From JACJXF01 sp964349045 (GTDB lineage Bacteria > Bacteroidota > Bacteroidia > Bacteroidales > GCA-2748055), in contig CAYGFI010000042.1 of assembly GCA_964349045.1 (NCBI GenBank), positions 1 through 29,615 on the forward strand: a stretch of DNA of 29,615 bases, written 5' to 3'. Both the position numbers and the translations under genes were made by a program. Numbering within the stretch: the first letter of the stretch is position 1; every line of letters starts with the position of its first letter. Shown one piece after another: positions 25,086 through 29,615 of this stretch. The notes beneath the pieces are model-generated. The model saw nothing but the letters and a program-made list of their open reading frames with translations. It was not told the origin of the DNA and did no database searches.

Positions 25086-26570
25086 TTAAATTAATGAAGT
25101 TAATTGTTTAAGCCATTCCTGATATGCTGATGAATATTCGCCGGCTTTAGATTTTTCAGGTTCTATTCTGCTTATTTGTTTCAGGTTTTTCAATGCTTCA
25201 TCTGCACCTGAATATATACCTGCACCTATTCCTGCTCCTTTTGCTGCACCCTGGGCGCCATCTGTATCATAAAGTTCAATGGAAGCGCCGCTTATTCCTG
25301 CCAGAGTATTTCTGAATACAGGACTCAAAAACATATTGGCATTTCCGGCACGGATTACTGAAGGACTGATCCCTGTGGTCTTCATTATTTCCATTCCGTA
25401 AAAAAATGAGAATACGATTCCTTCCTGTGCTGCTCTTATGAGATGTGCCTGACTGTGCGTATTAAATTGGATATTATTTATTTTACAGCCGATTTCACGG
25501 TTTCCAAGCATTCTTTCTGCACCGTTGCCAAAAGGTAAAATGCTGAGTCCATCCGATCCGATCGGTACCGAGGCAGCCATTTCATTTAGAGCTGCATAAT
25601 CTTTTTCAGGCAGTGAAAGTTGGTTCTTTATCCATGAATATAAAATTCCCGTTCCATTAATGCAAAGCAGCACTCCCAGTCGTTTTTTTGTGGCAGAATG
25701 GTTTACATGTGCAAATGTGTTCACTCTTGAAAGAGGATCATATTTCACTTCTCCGCTTACTCCGTAAACAACTCCGGAAGTGCCTGCTGTAGCAGCAATC
25801 TCTCCCGGGTTTAAAACATTTAGAGAAAATGCATTATTTGGCTGATCTCCGGCCCTGTAGGAAATAGGTATTCCCTTTGGAAGCCCCAATTCTTGCGCCA
25901 CTGATGCAAGCAGTTTCCCCTGTATGCCAAATGTCGGAACAATATCGGGAATAATCGCTTTGTCAAACCCAAAATATTCCATCAACTCGAAAGCCAACGT
26001 GTTTTCTTTGAAATTCCATAATATACCTTCTGAAAGCCCTGAAACAGTAGTGCTTATTTCACCGCTTAACTTCATCGCAATGAAATCACCCGGAAGCATT
26101 AATTTCCAGACCTGATTGTAAAGAGAGGGCTCATTTTCCTTAACCCATTTGAGTTTGGACGCTGTGAAGTTCCCCGGAGAATTCAACATACCGGAAAGAC
26201 ATTTATCATGACCGATGGCATCGAATGCTTTTTCTCCATAATTTACTGCACGACTATCGCACCAGATGATAGATGGTCTGAGAACTTTGCGTTTTTTATC
26301 GATAAGCACCAAACCGTGCATTTGGTAGGAGATTCCGATACAGCGAATTTTACCGGTATCAATACCGGATTGTTTGATGGCTTCCGCAGTTGCCAGTTTT
26401 AGATTTTTCCACCAATCCTCCGGTTCCTGTTCTGCCCATCCGGGTTTAATCGCTTTTATGATCATTTCCTGCCTGGGATAAAATGCTGATCCGACGCATT
26501 TGCCAGTGATAGCCTCAACAATACTGGCTTTTACAGATGAACTCCCGATGTCGTAGCCTATTAAGTACAT
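25086..26570 (-). CDS. xylB: Xylulokinase (FGGY family)
   Basis: A 494-residue FGGY carbohydrate kinase. It starts with the nucleotide-binding strand-loop MYLIGYDIGSSSVKASIVE, has YQMHGLVLID and WCDSRAVNYGEKAF as expected for xylulokinases, GDQPNNAFSLNVLNPGEIAATAGTSG in the second domain (the Asp of GDQ is the catalytic base) and an AAQEG segment near the C-terminus. It phosphorylates D-xylulose to xylulose 5-phosphate for the pentose phosphate pathway. It is the first catabolic gene after the NrtR-type regulator, separated by a 120-base gap with a nested inverted repeat, and directly precedes xylA. Confidence 0.95.
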   Translation of the reverse strand: MYLIGYDIGSSSVKASIVEAITGKCVGSAFYPRQEMIIKAIKPGWAEQEPEDWWKNLKLATAEAIKQSGIDTGKIRCIGISYQMHGLVLIDKKRKVLRPSIIWCDSRAVNYGEKAFDAIGHDKCLSGMLNSPGNFTASKLKWVKENEPSLYNQVWKLMLPGDFIAMKLSGEISTTVSGLSEGILWNFKENTLAFELMEYFGFDKAIIPDIVPTFGIQGKLLASVAQELGLPKGIPISYRAGDQPNNAFSLNVLNPGEIAATAGTSGVVYGVSGEVKYDPLSRVNTFAHVNHSATKKRLGVLLCINGTGILYSWIKNQLSLPEKDYAALNEMAASVPIGSDGLSILPFGNGAERMLGNREIGCKINNIQFNTHSQAHLIRAAQEGIVFSFFYGMEIMKTTGISPSVIRAGNANMFLSPVFRNTLAGISGASIELYDTDGAQGAAKGAGIGAGIYSGADEALKNLKQISRIEPEKSKAGEYSSAYQEWLKQLTSLI

Positions 26571-26606
26571 ACTTTTAATTATAAATTATGAGTTATGTTC
26601 TGAGTG

Positions 26607-26633
26607 CCAAATGTTTGGAATACCAAAAGTTGG
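26607..26633. promoter_or_regulatory. Nested inverted repeat upstream of xylB (candidate operator)
   Basis: CCAAA-TG-TTTGG (26607-26618) is a palindrome with a 2-base centre, and its right arm TTTGG forms a second palindrome with CCAAA (26623-26627) across AATA. Another GTTGG ends the cluster at 26633. The site lies 37-63 bases upstream of the xylB start, a good place for control of xylBA. The half-sites differ from the CGTA/TACG palindrome in front of the regulator gene, so it may bind a different protein or an activator. Confidence 0.4.
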
Positions 26634-26690
26634 ATTCATTTATAACAATCCATTCTATTGTATCTAACCAACTTTATAAACTATACAAAC

Positions 26691-27428
26691 TTAAAACTGA
26701 AATCCCATCGACCTTATCTCCACTTTGTCGTAAATAGCCTTATCGAACCTGAATAAACGGGCAGGCTTATGAGCAACATCTTTTTCTTTATCTTTGGTTG
26801 GAACCAGGTAATCCGCTTTCAGAATTTTTTTTCTGAAATTCCGGTTATCAAGTTCCCTGCCTAAAATAATCTCATAAAGGTTATGTAATTGACGGATGGT
26901 GAAATTCACCGGAAGCAGCTCAAATCCAATAGGTTCATTTTGAAGACGGTTACGTAAGGTTTTTAATCCCTTCTGTAAAATCTCGTAATGGTCAAAAGCT
27001 AATTCCTTTATATCATCCAGCTTTATCCACAACGCGTTGTTTTTGTTTACCAAATCCTGCTGACTTTCTCCGATTTTTATCAGAGAATACCATGCTACTG
27101 TGACTACACGCTCAATGGGTAATCCGGTTGTTTCACGGAGCCAGATTATATCCTTCTCTTTGTTTATGCGATGAGGTGAGCCGAAAACCGATAACTGTTT
27201 TAAAAAAATATTAGTAAGACCGGTCAGTTCCTTTAAAACTCTTATCGCAGCTGTTTCCAGATCCTCTTCATCCGTAATAAAATCCCCCGGTAATTTAAAA
27301 TCGGTTAAGGGTTTTTTCGAATTATCCTTACTACTGAGCATTCGTTTTATCAGCAAAACTTTTAGGTTTACTCCATCAAATCCGAAAATTACACAATCAA
27401 CGGATAGGTGTGGATTCAGTTTTAACAA
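26691..27428 (-). CDS. NrtR-family (Nudix-type) transcriptional regulator of xylose use
   Basis: A 245-residue regulator. Residues about 8-145 form a Nudix-like effector domain and residues about 165-245 a winged helix-turn-helix with the family pattern LLPVNFTIRQLHNLYEIILGRELDNRNFRKKIL. In this family the Nudix part senses a small molecule: nucleotides in NrtR, sugars in Bacteroidota AraR/XylR-type proteins. The Nudix box is degenerate: its second half reads RVLKELTGL where REUxEExGU is expected, so it should not hydrolyse nucleotides. The start is TTG at 27428; there is no in-frame ATG before a stop at 27450-27452. It lies upstream of xylB and xylA on the same strand, which suggests a xylose- or xylulose-responsive regulator. 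Confidence 0.85.
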   Translation of the reverse strand: MLKLNPHLSVDCVIFGFDGVNLKVLLIKRMLSSKDNSKKPLTDFKLPGDFITDEEDLETAAIRVLKELTGLTNIFLKQLSVFGSPHRINKEKDIIWLRETTGLPIERVVTVAWYSLIKIGESQQDLVNKNNALWIKLDDIKELAFDHYEILQKGLKTLRNRLQNEPIGFELLPVNFTIRQLHNLYEIILGRELDNRNFRKKILKADYLVPTKDKEKDVAHKPARLFRFDKAIYDKVEIRSMGFQF

Positions 27429-27450
27429 GCTTATTCGTTTTAGTCGACAT

Positions 27451-27481
27451 CAAACTTAGCGTAAAATATACGTTAAGTCAA
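27451..27481 (-). promoter_or_regulatory. Promoter of the NrtR-type regulator gene
   Basis: On the minus strand TTG (27481-27479) and TAAGTTTG (27458-27451) are separated by exactly 20 bases, which is the full two-part Bacteroidota promoter (TTG, 17-23 bases, TAnnTTTG). Transcription would start near 27445, giving a leader of about 16 bases before the TTG start codon at 27428. This is the best promoter in the window. Confidence 0.65.
27454..27478. promoter_or_regulatory. Palindromic operator candidate inside the regulator promoter
   Basis: ACTTAGCGTA (27454-27463) and TACGTTAAGT (27469-27478) form a 25-bp inverted repeat, nine of ten positions complementary, with a 5-base spacer. It fills the space between the -33 and -7 elements and overlaps half of the -7 box, so a protein bound here should block RNA polymerase. 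Autorepression by the adjacent NrtR-type regulator is the simplest reading, but it is inferred from position. Confidence 0.65.
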
Positions 27482-27646
27482 TACGCCAATCTAATTTAGA
27501 ATGAATATTATTAAAAGGAGTATAGAATTCATTTCTCTAAAACAAGAATAACTCAGGAGATATTAAGCAAATGGTCACAATAAAAATGCTATTTCTTTTA
27601 TCTATTCATAATTAAACTATACAGAAGCTTTGAGTGGTGAGGATAT

Positions 27647-29524
27647 TTAATTGTTTTCAGTTTTTGGGAGAGGTAGTGAAAAGGAAAAGTTACTACCTTT
27701 TCCAACTTCGCTTTCAACCTTTATTTTCCCACCGTGTATTGAAATAAAATCATTACATATGATCAGGCCAAGTCCTGTACCTGTTTCTCCGGAAGTTCCA
27801 GGATTGTTATGGAATTCGTCTATTCTGAAGAGCTTATCCAGAGTTGCCTTATCCATACCAACGCCGGTATCAATTATACTAACATTAATATGGCCTCCCT
27901 CAGATCCGGCATTTATAGTGATCTTTCCTCCTTGTGGTGTAAATTTCAAAGCATTTGTAATAAGATTTCGTACCACGGTATTTATCATATTGCTATCCGC
28001 GTAACTCATTATCTGGTCAGGAACATTATTAATTATTCTAATCTCTTTGTTTTGTGCGATAACGGTATGCATCTGAATATTTTCAAACAGGATTTGAGAA
28101 ATATTAATATTGGAAGGGGAATATTTGATATTATTGGTTTGGGCGCGCGACCAATTTAAAAGATTTTCAAGCAAATCATAGGCAGAAGAAGATGAATCTT
28201 TAATAAGTTTTAAAAACTCTTTTTTTCTATCTTCTTCAATGGAGTCGTAATTACGAATCAGTAAATCCGAAAAACCCATAATGGAATGGAATGGGTTTTT
28301 GAGATCGTGTGCAATAATTGAGAAAAACTTATCTTTTGTGGCATTCAGTTTTTTAAGTTCATCACGGTTCTTTTCAATTTCATCCTTATGTTTGTTTATT
28401 TCCTGTTCAGCTATTTTTACATTGGTTATATCACTATCGATAGCAATAAGTTTAATGATTTCATTATTCTCATTAATCACAGGGGAGATAGTTGTTTGTG
28501 ACCAAATCTCTTTGCCATCCTTGTTTATTGCTTTCCCTTCATAAGAAATTGCTTTTTTTGACGTTAGGATTTGATTAATTACATCATTAATTTCCTTATT
28601 GGATGAAATATCCCGGATGTTAATTGGCTTCGAATTATCTTGATTTTCTTCACTTTTCCCGTAATATTTCTCAAAACCCCGGTTCCTGTATTCGATATTA
28701 CCATCTGCATCCATTATGAGAACAACATTTTCAGTATGGCTGGCAACCATTGAAAGCTTTTCAAGTTCCTTATTAGCCCGTAAAAGGTACTCTGATTGAG
28801 AGTGTAATTCTTCCGATTGTTGCTGAATTTCCTCCTGTCTTTCTTCGAGGAGGGTATTTACTTCCTGAAGGTTTCTTTGTTGTTGGAGCAACTTACCTTC
28901 ATTTATTTTTTGAAGAGTAATGTCCCTACCGATCCCAATGATTCCGATTATCTTTCCCTTTTCGTTTCTGAAAGGGACTTTGGTTGTTGAAACGATGATT
29001 TCATTCCCGTTAAGGTCAAGCCCTCGTTCTTCCTTATTAATAAGGGGTATCCCTGTTTTCATTAATTCCTGTTCGTCACGGTAAAACTCGCCGGCTAATT
29101 CTTTATCGTAAAACTCAAGATCGGTTTTGCCAATAAGTTCCCTGGTGGTTTTTACTCCCATAATATTTGCCACGTGGATATTTCCCGCGATAAAACGGCT
29201 TTTCCGGTCTTTAATATAAATCCGGTCTGGCATATAGTCAATCAGGGTGAATATTAACTCATTATCGGGAAAAGATTCGTCGAGGATTTTATGTTGCGGT
29301 TGGGAATTTTTCCTTTTATTGAAAAAAATAAGGTAGATAAAAATTGCCAGTGCGATAAGAAGCAAGATTAAAAGAAAAATTTCGAAAGTGGTGATGACAG
29401 AAATATTCATAGTAAACGAAGCAAATACTGATTCGGCCATTACCACTGTAAATGGAAAAAAACACAATATTAGCAGAAACAAAACCAGAAAAAACGTGGC
29501 GGTATTACTCTTTGAAGTTTTCAA
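27647..29524 (-). CDS. Double-PAS sensor histidine kinase (orphan)
   Basis: A 625-residue membrane-bound kinase. Two N-terminal hydrophobic segments (about 8-28 and 44-68) leave only a short external loop, so sensing is probably cytosolic. Two PAS domains follow (about 87-205 and 258-370), joined by a Gln/Glu-rich coiled coil (205-255). The HisKA box has the phosphoacceptor His406 in FSIIAHDLKNP. The ATPase part has an N box (RNLITNALKF, 519-528), G1 (IDTGVGMD) and G2 (GETGTGLGL). No receiver domain is fused and no response regulator is nearby, so its partner is unknown. The start is TTG at 29524, with a stop codon directly upstream in frame. The next ATG (residue 29) would remove the first hydrophobic segment. 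Confidence 0.92.
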   Translation of the reverse strand: MKTSKSNTATFFLVLFLLILCFFPFTVVMAESVFASFTMNISVITTFEIFLLILLLIALAIFIYLIFFNKRKNSQPQHKILDESFPDNELIFTLIDYMPDRIYIKDRKSRFIAGNIHVANIMGVKTTRELIGKTDLEFYDKELAGEFYRDEQELMKTGIPLINKEERGLDLNGNEIIVSTTKVPFRNEKGKIIGIIGIGRDITLQKINEGKLLQQQRNLQEVNTLLEERQEEIQQQSEELHSQSEYLLRANKELEKLSMVASHTENVVLIMDADGNIEYRNRGFEKYYGKSEENQDNSKPINIRDISSNKEINDVINQILTSKKAISYEGKAINKDGKEIWSQTTISPVINENNEIIKLIAIDSDITNVKIAEQEINKHKDEIEKNRDELKKLNATKDKFFSIIAHDLKNPFHSIMGFSDLLIRNYDSIEEDRKKEFLKLIKDSSSSAYDLLENLLNWSRAQTNNIKYSPSNINISQILFENIQMHTVIAQNKEIRIINNVPDQIMSYADSNMINTVVRNLITNALKFTPQGGKITINAGSEGGHINVSIIDTGVGMDKATLDKLFRIDEFHNNPGTSGETGTGLGLIICNDFISIHGGKIKVESEVGKGSNFSFSLPLPKTENN

Positions 29525-29615
29525 TTAGCCTTATTTTTTAGGTCTTATACGCCTGTTAAAGGTAAAAGTTATAAAAATATATTTTTTAAATATACTAAAT
29601 TTATAACTTTCGAAA
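29525..29615. other. Upstream region of the histidine kinase gene, cut by the window edge
   Basis: This AT-rich stretch has no gene. Two near-matches to the -7 consensus occur on the minus strand (TAACTTTT and TACCTTTA, each one base off), so the kinase promoter may lie here, but neither is convincing. Confidence 0.3.

Overview
The window looks like a chromosomal segment from a member of the Bacteroidota, probably Bacteroidales or a relative. Supporting signs are the candidate promoters with a TAnnTTTG -7 element, the lack of clear Shine-Dalgarno sites, a Nudix-type (NrtR family) sugar regulator beside xylose genes, SusE-free but typical TPR/outer-membrane-barrel proteins, a FemAB-like GNAT and DUF7033-type polysaccharide deacetylase, and several TTG starts. 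I found no tRNA, rRNA, CRISPR array, insertion sequence or prophage.

Layout, left to right. (1) 1-338, minus: the start of a DUF1080-type lipoprotein cut by the window edge, divergent from (2) 484-6192, plus: a tightly coupled operon mutS2 - DUF7033-type polysaccharide deacetylase - FemAB-like GNAT - NodB-type polysaccharide deacetylase, in which each start codon overlaps the preceding stop by one base. (3) 6385-8526, plus: a secreted GH67 alpha-glucuronidase. (4) 8628-12326, plus: a DltA-like amino-acid adenylation enzyme, a GNAT, a DltC-sized acyl carrier protein and a protein that looks like two fused GNAT halves. This is the most unusual block: it has the activation and carrier parts of a D-alanylation-type system but GNAT proteins in place of DltB/DltD.

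(5) A 72-bp array of 9-bp units separates that block from a convergent ftsE-like ABC ATPase gene (minus). (6) 13307-18098, plus: a 1020-residue periplasmic TPR protein and an outer-membrane beta-barrel protein, probably partners. (7) 18477-21916, plus: gyrB and a HlyD-type membrane fusion protein with no ABC transporter beside it. A strong bidirectional hairpin ends this block.

(8) 27428-21951, minus: a xylose catabolic locus, transcribed as NrtR-type regulator - xylB - xylA - xylE-type symporter. The regulator gene has a near-perfect palindrome lying exactly between its predicted -33 and -7 promoter elements. The alpha-glucuronidase and this locus together suggest use of glucuronoxylan: side chains are removed by GH67 and xylose is imported, isomerised and phosphorylated into the pentose phosphate pathway. 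(9) 29524-27647, minus: an orphan double-PAS sensor histidine kinase.

The two deacetylases and the four acyl/aminoacyl-transfer genes may act together on a surface or extracellular amino-sugar polymer (deacetylation followed by N-acylation), but this is inference from gene neighbourhood only.
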